Assembly (NCBI RefSeq): GCF_047675955.1
Contig: NC_132910.1
Location: forward strand, 114,993,143 to 115,057,142
Length of the DNA stretch: 64,000 bases
From: Chlorocebus sabaeus
Taxonomy: Eukaryota > Chordata > Mammalia > Primates > Cercopithecidae
Direction of reading: 5' to 3'
This document shows positions 1 through 11,679 of this stretch, piece after piece. Every line of letters begins with the position of its first letter. Within the stretch, counting starts at the first letter, position 1. The position numbers were made by a program, and so were the translations under genes. Under the pieces are notes generated by a model, which did no database searches, was not told where the DNA came from, and saw only the letters and a program-made list of their open reading frames with translations.

Positions 1-265
1 GACTTAGTGTATTGTTTTTAATGATGAATAGGATAAGGTGGAAATACTGGCTGCATTTCAGAGGCGCGGTTATAAAAGCAGCTTTGTGCCTTCCTTTGTG
101 TGCTCTCTCTTTGGATCGCTCATTCTAAGGAAAGTTAACTGCCCTCTCATAAGCAACACTATGGAAAGGTCTGTGAGACCAGGGCTTGAGGCCAGCTGCC
201 AATAGCCAATGGGGGACTGAGGCCCTTTGGCCAATAGTTGTGAGTGGTGCTTCTTGAAAGAGGAA
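1..265 (+). mobile_element. Old LTR fragment, 5' part (MaLR-like)
   Basis: This stretch has a CT-rich run followed by TTTGGATCGCTC, and a CTATGGAAAGGTC block, which I associate with ancient mammalian LTRs of the MaLR/MLT type. The matching 3' end of the same element lies at 1504-1625, so about 1.2 kb of later insertions separates the halves. The left edge may lie outside the window. The exact subfamily is uncertain. Confidence 0.5.
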
Positions 266-278
266 CTCCCAGACCAAG

Positions 279-343
279 TTTGAAACAGGGTCTCAGTCTG
301 TCACTCAAGCTGGAGTGCAGTGACACAATCATGGCCACTGCAG
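279..343 (-). mobile_element. Free left Alu monomer (FLAM-like), first part
   Basis: The antisense Alu signature is clear: ACAGGGTCTCAGTCTGTCAC and GGAGTGCAGTGACACAATCA. The sequence stops at CACTGCAG, and the Alu text resumes at about 778 with CCTTAACTTTCTGGGTTCAA. The two parts together make only one monomer, with no second arm, so a fossil monomer is more likely than a dimeric Alu. Confidence 0.75.
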
Positions 344-777
344 TTGAATTAGTCCATTCTCACATTGCTATAAAGAAACACCTGAGAATGAGTAATTTAT
401 AAAGAAAAGAGGTTTAATTGGCTCATGGTTCTGCAGGTTGCATAGGAAGCATGATACTGTCATCTGGTTGGCTTCTGGGGAGGCCTCAGGAAACATACAA
501 TCATGGCAGAAGGCAAAGGGGGAGTACAGATTTCACATGGCCCGAGTAAGAGCAAGAAGGAGAGCAAGAGGGTAGTTGCTACACACTTTTAAACAAGCAG
601 ATATCATGAGAACTCACTCACTCTCGAGAGAACAGCACCAGGTGATGATGCTAAACCATTCATGAGAAACACCTCCATGATCATGATCCAATCGACCCAC
701 ACTAAACTCCACCTCCAACATGGAAGATTACAATTCCACATGAGATTTGTGCAGGGACACAGATCCAAATCGTATCA
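344..777 (-). mobile_element. MST/THE1-family solo LTR (ERVL-MaLR)
   Basis: Read on the + strand, the element begins like the reverse complement of an MST/THE1 LTR (AATTAGTCCATTCTCAC, then GTAATTTATAAAGAAAAGAG and TTTAATTGGCTCA). It contains AATCATGGCAGAAGGCAAAG and ends near GAGATTTGTGCAGGGACAC and CGTATCA. It sits inside an Alu monomer. The flanks suggest a weak 5-bp target duplication (TGCAG / ATCAG). It is quite diverged, so MSTB/MSTD is as likely as MSTA. Confidence 0.8.
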
Positions 778-866
778 TCAGCCTTAACTTTCTGGGTTCA
801 AGCAATCTTCCTACTTCAGCCTCTGATGCAGCTGGAACTACAGGTGTGTGCCACTGTACCCAGTCC
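778..866 (-). mobile_element. Free left Alu monomer (FLAM-like), second part
   Basis: This continues the monomer interrupted at 343. It has GGGTTCAAGCAATCTTCCTA, CTTCAGCCTCTGATGCAGCT and GGAACTACAGGTGTGTGCCA, all antisense Alu left-arm sequence, and ends at CCAGTCCC. Confidence 0.75.
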
Positions 867-900
867 CAAGTTAAGCATCCTTTTAAAAACATTGATATAA

Positions 901-1225
901 GGCTGGGTGCGGTGGCTCACGCCTGTAATCCCAGCACTTTGGGAGGCTGAGGCAGGTGAATTACTTGAGGTCAGGAGTTTGAGACCAGCCTGACCAATAT
1001 GATGAAACCCCATCTCTATGAAAAATATAAAAATTAGCTGGGCATAGTACATGCACCTGTAATCCCAGCTACTCAGGAGGCTGAGGCTGATCACTTGAAC
1101 TCAGGAGGCAGAGGTTGCAGTGAGTCAGGTTCGCACCATTGCACTCCAGCCTGGGCAATAAGAGCGAAACTCCATCTCAAAAAAAAAAAAAAAAGAAAGA
1201 AAGAAAGAAAAAGAAAAAGAAAAAA
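901..1225 (+). mobile_element. Alu (S/J-type), full length
   Basis: A dimeric Alu starting GGCTGGGTGCGGTGGCTCAC and ending in a long A-rich tail with AAAG repeats. A 10-bp direct repeat with one mismatch flanks it (ATTGATATAA at 891-900, ATTAATATAA at 1226-1235) and fits a target-site duplication. Divergence suggests an older S or J subfamily. Confidence 0.93.
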
Positions 1226-1239
1226 ATTAATATAACATA

Positions 1240-1503
1240 GTTATATATATTTGGGGGTAACACGCAACATTTTGATTGATGTATATAATATGTGATGATC
1301 AAATCAGAATAATTGGGGTAACCATCACCTCAATTATTTATCTTTTCTTTGTGTTGAGAACATTACAATTCTTCTTTACTAGCTATTTTCACATATATAA
1401 TAAATTATTATTAACTATAATCTCCCTACTCTACTACCAAATATTAACACTTATTTCTTCTATCTAAGCCTCTGGTAGTCATCATTCTACTATCTACCTA
1501 CAG
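1240..1503 (-). mobile_element. L1 3' UTR fragment (L1MA/L1PB type)
   Basis: The reverse complement matches the familiar 3' UTR of older primate L1s. On the + strand it reads TATTTGGGGGTAACACGC, GATGATCAAATCAGAATAAT, CATCACCTCAATTATTTATC and AATAAATTATTATTAACTAT. No ORF2 sequence remains. The Alu at 901-1225 abuts it. Confidence 0.8.
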
Positions 1504-1625
1504 GGTGACATCTGGACTACAACTGCATTAGAGGCTCTTAGCCAGAACCACCCAGTTAAGCCACTCCTGAGTTGTTCTGAGTTAATAAATTTGGAAGGAA
1601 TTTGTTATGCAGCAGTGAATAACTA
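1504..1625 (+). mobile_element. Old LTR fragment, 3' part
   Basis: The text AGCCAGAACCACCCAGTTAA followed by GCCACTCCTGAG, a GTTAATAAATTT poly(A)-signal region and GGAATTTGTTATGCAGCAGT is the 3' end expected of the LTR that begins at 1-265. The middle of the LTR appears to be partly lost or very diverged. Confidence 0.6.
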
Positions 1626-1636
1626 CTACATGTCAC

Positions 1637-1670
<34 letters not shown>
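1637..1670. repeat. (ATT)n microsatellite, about 11 units
   Basis: An almost uninterrupted ATT trinucleotide run. Read on the minus strand it encodes a poly-isoleucine stretch and is responsible for the long spurious reading frame at 1556-2107. Confidence 0.95.
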
Positions 1671-4600
1671 GGTAAAGGGTTAGAATGTGTATTTGCTTTT
1701 ATTGTGCAGTGTACTGATTTCTGAGACAATAATTGAAATTTCATAATCCCCAGAATGTCAAAATGATCCTGTTCCTGAAAACACTGCCGCCTAGAAATTC
1801 TGGGAACAATAGATACGTAAAAAATAGGACACAAATGCTCAGGAAATCCTTTCACCTTGCAACTAGCAGAATCCTCTCTTATTAAATAGGATGTGGATGG
1901 ATATAAAGGTCCAGGACTTAAAGTGAGGAGTGAAAAGAACTGATGTATTTTCTTCAGTTCATCAAATTCTGTCTCTACCAATAACTCTATATTGTTTTGG
2001 TGAAGAAAGAAAAGGATAAAAATATTTTTAACAAAGAATAAAAATATAATAGTAAAATGTTTTGAGGTGAAATAAAAGCACATGTCACCCAATCTGACCT
2101 CCCACACAAATTTCTTTCACAATATTTGTTCCTGACAATCAAAATATGGTTTCTTTCATATTTCTATTGATAGAGAAATGGCCAATTTATTTTTTTACAG
2201 CATGCTAAAATTTAGAAATGCCAATTGTTATATTCTTGATAGGTTATAATCTTCTTTTCCCCTTGGACATATTTCTGCAATCTGGATCAAAACAGAACAA
2301 ATCTAGTGTGTAAAATTGTTCATATTTTGAAACGGTTAACATGACATCTTTTAATTTTAGCAGAGATGTGTGAAAAGAACACTCAGAAGTGCTTGACACA
2401 CACATTACTAAGTGAGAAAACAGAACGAAAGAGTTAGAAATGAGTACAGACATTTTGATATGCAGTGGAGAACTAAGAGCTCAGAATCAAACCTCATGGC
2501 TTCAGAACGAAGGGTCCTATCTTTTGCTCTAGTCTTTCAGCCCAAATTATACATAAATAACCAACATTAAAGTATCCAAAGAATGCATTCTTTCTATATA
2601 CTTTTCCCTGAACTTCCACTATCATAAGAAAGACTCATAATGGTAAGTAATAAATTCTGACAGAAAAAAATAAGTTCTTAAATCTATAACCATTTCTACT
2701 TTCAGGTCCTAATGACTAATTATGGACAACTTATATGCTTTGACACTATAATTGCTATTAAAATGATTGAATTACCCCTAGTCATATCATAAACAAATTC
2801 CTTGAGTTAATGCCTATAAAGGTATTATAAAATATTTAATAGGGTGATTGACCAGTAAGAAATTTTGCAATTAAGCCACTGTATTATTTCATTTGCATAC
2901 AATCTTTTCTAAAGAAAAGAAGGCAGTCACTCACATGACAAGCTTGATTAGTTCACAAAGAACAAAGTCAGTACTAATTTTAGTAAAACCTAATTTTAAT
3001 CAAGCAACATCATTTTCATTCATCATTTCTTGGTTCTAATCACTGCCAAACAAAAGGGATTGATAATTTTTGAAGGTTAATATAGTTATCACATTACATT
3101 TATGCCTATTACTAGAAAACACTGTAAATCCCTCACCATGAATAAATATTATTCCTGGGACTATCACTGGATGTTCTTAGGTGTCTTTGTGTTTATAAAA
3201 TCGTATCACACACACAGATAGACATAATGACCAAAGAGTATCTGAAGTCAAGGGAGCATAGCATGCCTTATATTAAGTATATAAGACACTGAACACTAAG
3301 AGCAATGAATGATAACCAATAATTAAAAACACAAACCCCTGTCTCCCTATCCTGAAGATTAGAACTACTATTTCTAAACTATAAACTCATCCTTGGCCAA
3401 TATGCAGTCACCAACTGATTTACAGCTTCTTTGGTAATAATGTATTTCACATGTGGTTATTCCTTTTAATCATAAATAATATGCTTAATGTCATACATTA
3501 AAATTCTATGCATCATATCAAAAATGCTTCCTAATATGTTATATTGAATTGTGACCGTAAAATAAATTATCCTTTGCTTGGCTGGTTAGAGTATTTAAAT
3601 TAGAGAAATTGTATACACACACAACTCTGTATCTTCAATTTCAGTGTAAGATGCAATAGTACTTACACAACTACAAATGCCACACACAGAAACACACAGA
3701 CACATGCTGTATTTTTGTCCATTTTATAAAACTTCTTCAACAGTGAACATGAGTTTTTCTCAACACTGTAACTACCTGTATAAAACCGCCTACACAAAAC
3801 TAGCTACAACCGTTACCTGTGCAAAACTTCTCCTGGAACCCCATCTGCAGGCTCAGCTATTTTAGAAGTAATTTCAGCACCATATAAGAGGCTTTTAAGC
3901 ATCTAAAAAGTAATACTCTTGGACTCAGAATTATAACACAGGATTTGGTAATTAATAGTACCCCTATATGTATTTGTTGAATAAATAAATAAATCCTATC
4001 AGCAGGTTTACTCTCTTAACTCTTACTTTGTAGTCCAACTCTTATAACTGGGTTTCTGTTTGTTTCATAAAAACATTACTCTGCTGTTCAAAGTTACTGA
4101 TAATCAGATCCTGGTGTTATTTACTTTTCTGCAATTTCTATCTTATTAACCTGCCCAATGACATAATTGTTTTGAGTATAAGGCCCTGCCATTTTTCTCA
4201 ATGCCCCGAATCCCCAGAGCTTGGCTTTAGTTAAAATTTAGGGTCTAAGATATTGCCACTGACTAAAATTTGTCTTCATGTCTGACTTCTTGACTTCTCT
4301 ATTCATCTCCCCTCTTACACCTCTCAGAGCCTTGGTCTGTTTATCTCTCATGACAAACCATTATCCTGGACTGAACTACTCTAGGCCAACCACGGGACAG
4401 GATTGGTGGCTGTGGATGATATCCATGCCTTTAAAACCATGGCTTGAGTAGATTGTCTCCCCACTAGGTTCCAAATTGTAGGTCCTATCCTCCAAGATGG
4501 CCCATTTTCTCTGCAACTAGCCTAGGCAAGAAGGATAGTCAATGAGTTATTACTTTTATGGTCAGTGCAAACTGTTAAAAAATGAAGGTCTCTTTCATGT

Positions 4601-5245
4601 TTGGAAATTGAATCATGTAAATATTTTTGAAAAATTGAAAGGATATACCAACACCATCATCACTACCAAGAAAGAAAATAGTGACATGAAATCTAAATGT
4701 ATTTCTATAAGGGCACTTTAAAATAATTCAGTTTACAAGAAAACCAAGTTTTTCTTATAATTTAGATGCCACATGAGTATTATCAATTAAAGTTCAAATC
4801 AAATAGCAAATTATTTCTGAAGCATTTTTAAATAAGAATTTATGTTTATCCATCATTTACTTCTGAATTGTCTCTATCAATTGAGGTCTATTTTGACATT
4901 TTGAATTAAGATGAAATAGAGAACCTCTGGAAAAGTCACAGTGGAATTGCTACCTATCTAAAATTACTATGAAGGATAATTACCTTCTGGATGCAACAGA
5001 ATGATTTAACAAGCTATGGTTATTAATATCTAGGTAAACAATTGAAAAATATTTAATTTGACAATCTTCTGAAAACTCTTTCAAAAAGGCTTATAGATTC
5101 ATGTATGATATGCTGAATAATTGCTATACAATAACTATGTATGGTCATGGCTAGAAAGGTATAATGCAATGCCTACTTATCTTTTCTATGATTTATTTAA
5201 ACATTTTTTAATAAGACATGGCCATAAAACAACCATAAAACCTTT
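1671..5245. other. Unassigned AT-rich sequence
   Basis: I recognise no gene or confident repeat in these 3.6 kb. Reading frames are short and lack codon structure. Parts may be very old decayed repeats. 4260-4540 is slightly more GC-rich than its surroundings, without any family signature I can name. Confidence 0.6.
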
Positions 5246-5395
5246 AATATAAAAATATTATATAATTATAATTTATAATTATATTATAATGTATAATACA
5301 TAATATAATTATAGATTATAATATAAATATAATATATTATAGATTATAATATAAATATATATTATAGATTATAATATAAATATAATATATAATAA
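5246..5395. repeat. AT-rich tandem repeat
   Basis: Almost pure A/T. The module ATTATAGATTATAATATAAA starts at about 5308, 5336 and 5361, giving three tandem copies with 28- and 25-bp spacing. The preceding 60 bp contains related ATTATAAT words in both orientations. Confidence 0.8.
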
Positions 5396-5400
5396 AACCT

Positions 5401-6524
5401 TGTTTTATTCAGTGAAATTAATTTACTGACACTCCTATGATAGAATAAATGACCAATACAGGGTTTCAGCCTACTTGTTCCCATTTTTCTTTACAAAATG
5501 CATTACTGTAACACATTTCTAAAGGAAACAGTAAAAGATAAATGTGATGAAATGTTATAATGGATTGACTTGGGATACTTTTTCAAGCTTTTTCAAGTTA
5601 CGCCCTGTTATCAGAACTAATTCGCCTTAATCTCTTAAATCCACAGAAATGTACAATGAAAATGAGGTGGTTTTGAGGCATCTTAACATCTTAAATCAAA
5701 GGCAGATATAAAACTTTTTAAAAGATTTTCAGTCTCAGCAGACAAGATGAAAAAGGGTTTCAGTTAAACTACCCTAACTAGAATCCATATTTACTTCAGC
5801 ACCTGAATTTCTACTCAGCTGTGCTATTGATTTACACAGATTCTGATAATCTTTGTTGGGGCCTGATGAAAAGAAAAAAAGTGATTTCACACCAAAATAA
5901 GTTTTATTACAACTTCAATCAGGCTAAGGTATCTATACTTTTGTCACACTTTATTTTGTTTCTCCTGCTACAATTTAGTTCCAATTTCCCTTCCTTTATG
6001 TCTCTTTCTCCTCACATGCGTTAAAGAAGGGTGTTCTCTAAACGTTTCCCCAGGCCTCTTCTTTATTTCTTCCAAATCATTCACTTCTCATATGTAATTA
6101 TCAACTTTTCAAGAAAACATTCTTGATTTTATCCAGCTTAGTTTCTGTAGTTACACACAAGGACTATGGGAATAGTCCTCATTTCCCTGTATCTCAAATT
6201 TCAAATTCTAAATGGTGCTAAATAACAAAAATATACAAAATTATCTACTTATTCTTTAGAATACTAAATGTTTTCTTCATGTTAGATCTAAAGTGTTTGA
6301 ACCATTGTAAAAATAAATATGTTTCAAAAAATTATTGAACTCAAACTGAAATTTGAGTTCTGTTGTTTTTAGTCCTGTTGTTTTTCCCTTTCTATAAGTG
6401 CTGAGGATTCAGAACCTTCTCAGATAAAGTTGAAGTTGTCATTTACTTCTTAAGTTCTAGTTTAATTTCTCTTCTACTCTTCTTTCTCCAAAAAAAAATC
6501 AGGAACTATTAGTGAAGAGGCTGG
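5401..6524. other. Unassigned sequence
   Basis: No gene or named repeat recognised. A perfect 9-bp hairpin lies at 6337-6360 (GAACTCAAA, six-base loop, TTTGAGTTC). Confidence 0.55.
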
Positions 6525-6875
6525 TTATATGCAGAAATTGGCATGGCAGCAACTTGGATGGAGCTGGAGAACATTATTCTAAGTGAAGTACCACAGGAGT
6601 GGAAAACCAAAGACTGTATGTGCTCACTTATAAGTGGGAGCTAAGCTGTGAGTATGCAAAGGCATACAGAGTGATACAGTGGACTTTAGAGACTCAGAAG
6701 GGGAAGAGTGGGAGGAGCCCTGGGGATACAAAACTACTACACATTAGGTACAATGTATACTATTCAGGTGTTGGGTGCACCAAAATCTCAGAATTCACCA
6801 CTAAATAATTCATCTATGTAACAAAAAACCACTTGTACCCTAAAAGTTATTGAAATAAAAAGTAATAAAAACCGT
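6525..6875 (+). mobile_element. L1 3' end (L1PB/L1MA type), 5'-truncated
   Basis: It starts in the ORF2 C-terminal region (GCAACTTGGATGGAGCTGGA, ACATTATTCTAAGTGAAGTA, CTCACTTATAAGTGGGAGCT). It continues into a 3' UTR with TACAATGTATACTATTCAGG and GTAACAAAAAACCACTTGTA and ends in an A-rich tail. The 69-residue frame at 6599-6808 is decayed L1 sequence. Confidence 0.88.
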
Positions 6876-6949
6876 GAAAGTTCTTTTGGCCTCCTTTCCC
6901 CTAGTTCACATCCTTGACTTTTATACAAGGAGAGGCCGCATTGCTTAGG

Positions 6950-6977
6950 TTAAAAATGGCTTGTGTGCCATTTTTAA
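6950..6977. other. Perfect 11-bp hairpin
   Basis: TTAAAAATGGC at 6950-6960 is followed by a six-base loop TTGTGT and its exact reverse complement at 6967-6977. It lies between an L1 end and a Tigger-like fossil. It could be a remnant of a small inverted-repeat element or chance. Confidence 0.6.
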
Positions 6978-7109
6978 TGTATGTACTGTCTCCTGATATG
7001 TCCGAAGCAATACACTCAAGAATAGAATCTTCCTGATGTCCTAAGGATTCTAATATTTTAGTACCAAGCTTATTTTAATCACATTTCACAAATCACAATG
7101 AACAATAAA

Positions 7110-7744
7110 AGACACAAAGTTTGTCAATCCCACTAGTTTATGCTCTATAAAGCCATTGTCAACACTAAATTAGCAAACATTGAACCATTGCTTCTAGGGG
7201 AAATACTGGGTTAGGTTTCCACAGCAGCCGGTTGCAACATTTCCATTAATAAATCAATATATAACCTTGTTTTATTCATGCTTTTGTTGAAACACACCTT
7301 ATTTAAAATATGCTGCTGACTCATTAGCACTAAACTCATAGGCAACAGGACTCATGCTTGTCCAACACACATATTTTTTTCTGTAAGACACATCGCAGCC
7401 TTCTTGCACTTAGGAAAACTAGGCAGCACTTTGGCCCTATGATGGGGCCATTTTAAACAGTAAAATCACCAACAAAAAGCACTAAAATGGGGAAAAAACA
7501 TGCCACTAAATAGGCTGCCAAAAATATGCTTGTTCACGTCATGAGATCTGAAATAAGAGGGCAAAGCATTGTCTTGTTTAACCTTAGGTGGGAACATGTA
7601 CATTGAACATCTCAAAGTTTTTGCCACACTGCATGTATCTGCAAATGACCACATAAGTGCCAAGGGTATTGATTTTGGGATTACAAAGAATTTAGCAAGT
7701 AGCCAAATTCACAAATAAAGAAGTTGAGAATAATGAAGACTGAC
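7110..7744. mobile_element. Tigger/pogo-like DNA transposon fossil
   Basis: Phrases such as CCATTGCTTCTAGGGGAAAT, TATAACCTTGTTTTATTCAT, AAGACACATCGCAGCCTTCT and AGCAAGTAGCCAAATTCACA resemble a non-autonomous Tigger-type element as I remember it. The right end closes with GAAGACTGACTATA. The left end is less certain. No transposase reading frame is present. Confidence 0.55.
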
Positions 7745-10084
7745 TATATGTAACCCAAATGATTAATATGTTCTATTTGGAACACCTTTCAAATAGCAGC
7801 TTTGAAATCTAAAAAATATAATTTCTCCCTGACCCCTAAAAACTGTGAAATTTATACATTTCTAACAATGCTTCCTCTGATTTGAGCCTTCTTCCACTTC
7901 TCTGCTCATTGTCTATCTCTGGTAACTGTACAACAGTAAAATCCACCTTTGCTTTCAGCAACACAGGACTCGACTCTACCTTTATATCTATCATTTGGTT
8001 CTTCAGATTTTCAAATCCAACCACCTCTTTCAAATAAACCCAATTTTCTACCATTTTGCACACTTTTCCTTGACCATGCCATGTCTTTAAATATTATTCA
8101 TTTTCTTTCTGTTTTATTCGGAAATCTTTGAATAAATCACTTACACCAGATGACATAATTATTTCCCTATCTGTCCCAATTCTTTAAAAAATCTGGCTGT
8201 TACATACAACACCCAAGTAAAATTGCATGCTTCACTAACACCAGAAACCTTTTTTCTGTCAAGTCTGATGGCTTTGTCTAAGATCTCAGTTAAACATGAG
8301 GCACTTACTGCTGTTTCGTTTGATATTTTTGCCCATTCTGTGTATCATGCTTTTCTTCTTTGTTTGACATTGCTCTATGCTGCTGCTTCTTTCTCTCTGC
8401 TAACACTATCCTTTCTCACTTACCTATTATGTGTAGGCATTTTTAAAAGACTGGGAACATTCAAACACTTGGACCACAATCCACAATAAGAAATACATTT
8501 TATATTATGACTTAGTACATGCACATATACACACACAGACAGAAATATGAACATATCGGAAATAAAATTTACAAAATAATTATCTTTATTGATTGTAAAA
8601 CACTCTGATAATGCTTTTTATTCTGTTGAACTCATTTTCTTTTTAAATACTAATGCTGCTCAGAAAGTGCTTCTTTCTGCACTTAAACTATCCCTCCAAA
8701 ATGCAGCATAGTTCTTTGTGTTTGACCTAGAGAGAGGTTTTAAAGCTGAAATGAAAACACAAATTTCAGGCATGAAGTTTTTATCATCATTAAAATAAGG
8801 AAATTAAGAATATGCATTCTTAAACAGACTGGATACAACCTAGTATATGTATTAACAAATTGCTAAAAAAAAAAACTTGGGAAAGAACGATTGATTCATG
8901 TGACTTATTTTAATGAATATTCAATAATTTAAAAATTATCGATTTATCTATACATGGGAGGATGTTATTTCTACTTTAAAATTAAAAACAATTAACCTAA
9001 TATAATTCAATGATTCTGGAAAACCACTAAAAGGAAATATTTCATTATGAGCTTGAAGTAGAAATCCATATAGAAGAAATGTATTTTAAATTATGTAAAC
9101 ACTGGTAATTTCCCAATTTTTAGAAAAGAGCTTTCATTTCCTTTTCTTGAAAGTTATTTCCACTGAGTGCATAACTGTCAGTTTAGTTCAAAAGCAAATT
9201 TAGAAACCCTGGGCACTTGGGAACCCATTCCTCTCTATCATAGCAGTGAAGTAAATATTAGAATAGACAAAGAGAATCTACAGAGAAAAACAATAGTAAA
9301 TCCATTAGAAAGTTGAATCAACAATTGACCGGGCTTATTCATACTGACATTTTCCAGATTTTGCATACCAAATATTCTGCAAAATTCAATTTGCATGACT
9401 TTACAAGGAAAGAACTGAGTCCTCCATAACTGTACATCCCTTGAAGGACTTATATTTTAATTACTAATGTAGTAAATTTATATTTGTTTATGCCTTTAAC
9501 CTTCCTTGGAGGGTAGATTTTAAGTTAAATATTATCTAAAAAGAGATAAAAAAGTCCATTATTCCATTTTATATTTTTAACAAATTATGGTTAAGATATT
9601 TTTATAGTAGCTATTTAACATTGAATCCAGAAAAGAGTTACTGAGTTTCCTACAATAGAAGAAATTATGTTTAATGAATAATATGTATTTATAAATATAT
9701 GAAATAAAACCCTAATTAACCAAATTCTCATCAATTTTGCTACTTATTTTTCTGGTTAAATAGATTTTCTATGAATATTAACACTCTCTTTTTAATCAGG
9801 TCATTTTGGATGAAACTATTTTTAAAATGTCATATGTATTTCTATAAGGTCTTACGAATAGAAATAATATACTTGACTTTGTTTGGATAATTGGAGACCC
9901 TGATAAGGAAACCTTATATTCTGTTTTACTTAGAGTTACGATCTCAAGGTTCACAGTTTCCTTGGGCTTTTCACCTGTATAGTGAATGCCTATGGATCAC
10001 CATTGGTTTTCAGGTGATTATAGGGGTATTTCATTCTTCTCAGCTTCTTGATATGTTACATTTCATCTATTATTTAATCACTTC
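7745..10084. other. Unassigned AT-rich sequence
   Basis: No gene or confident repeat. The stretch at about 7810-8490 is pyrimidine-rich on the + strand and carries overlapping short frames on both strands without coding character. It may be a decayed LINE. An 11-base A run lies at about 8866-8876. Confidence 0.5.
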
Positions 10085-10159
10085 ATATATATATACACAC
10101 ACACATATATGTGTACATGTATATATACGTGTATATAAACACATGTATATATATATAAA
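10085..10159. repeat. (TA)n/(CA)n/(TG)n compound microsatellite
   Basis: An alternating purine-pyrimidine tract composed of ATATAT, ACACAC and GTGTACATGTATAT words. Translation of this run gives the His/Thr/Ile/Tyr/Val-rich tail of a spurious frame at 9891-10193. Confidence 0.95.
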
Positions 10160-10164
10160 GTTTT

Positions 10165-11679
10165 CCAGCATCCTTCATAATTGGTGGCCCTAGGTCCTAT
10201 TTAAATTGTGTATCAAAGAAAAGTGGATAGTCTCTGAGTGAGGGACAAAATAGATGTGTCATTATCAAAGTATAGTGTATTCACTTTACAAGAACTCTGG
10301 AGCATCCATTATCGTTGGATAAAGGTCTAAGTTTACTTATTTGATAGTTCCTACCTATATGGCAGACACTTGAACTACCATTATAGTTTTAAAATTTTTT
10401 AAATAATTTACCTAGAGATAATTTTTATTGAGACTTTTAGTATGTGATAATTTTTTAAAACTTTAGTATCCCTAGAGATCTTCCTAATCATGTGGTTTGA
10501 CATTATTATAGTCACACAGTCCTTTACAACTTTGATTTTCCTGCTGGATTATACAGTATTCAGATTGCTTTGTCAGGGAGCCCTACAGTATGAGTAATTC
10601 AAACATACTTTGAGCACGAGTAAGTGTTTCGACAAAATTTGAAAACGTCTCGTACTTAGGAACTTTGCTTACTGACCCTACCTAAATGATGGGCCCATCA
10701 ACATTTCCAGTAATTAAACCATGACACCTTAAGTAAGCATTGATGTTAAACTTGATCATCTCTCAAAAACTTGAATCTTCAAAAATAATTTTTAAAAGAG
10801 GATATGTCTATGTCATATTCTGCTTTTCATTTCCTTGATTTCCTCAGCAATTTTACAGAACATAGTGTTGATTTTATACTTATGAAAATCTTTCTGACAG
10901 CAAGAAACCATTCTTAATGTAATACTATGATTAGTTTATAGAAAATACGTTCTTCTATTTCTTGCATTGATAAGTACATGTTTAAGTAGAGCAAGAGAGC
11001 ATCTTGCTTTAAACATTCACAGTGTGGTCACAGCTATTTATTAATTCAATAAACAGTCATTACACATTTTCTAGGTGCTAAGCATTGACATAAACTGGAC
11101 TTACAGGACAAATGAAATAGACTTGTTCATCTCAAGATCTGTATTACCTCAAGGGACATGTAAATAAGAACCAGGAGACCTGGATTCCAGTTCTAATGAG
11201 CCATGAGACTGGAATGTTCCTTTATTCTTGTTTTGTCAATAAGCCTCTTCAAGTTCACTTTCAGTTCACAAATTTTAGAATTTTTCTATTAGCCTATTAG
11301 TAACAAACAATCCATTAGAGGTGATCACAAAGTACCAGCACGTGAGAGGGGCTTGACTACGTTTTATTTGGCTTTACTTTGAAATAACCTTAGCCATCTT
11401 TTAGAGATTGCTTTCTGAAATGTATATTGGTGTCTGGATAAGCTTCCAGGACCAACTGCAATGGAGACTCCTCATTCCTCATCTTGCTGTATGTCTGCGT
11501 CATTGGACCTCTGCTCCCAGATTGTTACTCCCACCCGGGTGTCTCCCACCATTCCAACTAATCCTTTACCATAAAAGCAGTCTCTTCTTCCTCTGCTTGT
11601 CCCTTAAGTCTTTTGAAAATAAGTGGTCCTCAGGCATTCTTATCTTAGGTCCCACCCACTGAAACTGCCTTTGCAAAAA
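10165..11679. other. Unassigned sequence
   Basis: No gene recognised. 11040-11250 has weak similarity in style to MIR-type text (GGAGACCTGGATTCCAG). 11410-11679 is less AT-rich and directly precedes the LTR below. It could be residual proviral sequence or unrelated flank. Confidence 0.45.

Noticed and set aside
1556..2107. 183-codon minus-strand open frame, the longest in the window
   Set aside because: Its C-terminal part contains poly-isoleucine from an ATT microsatellite and its end overlaps an LTR remnant. There is no domain or codon bias.
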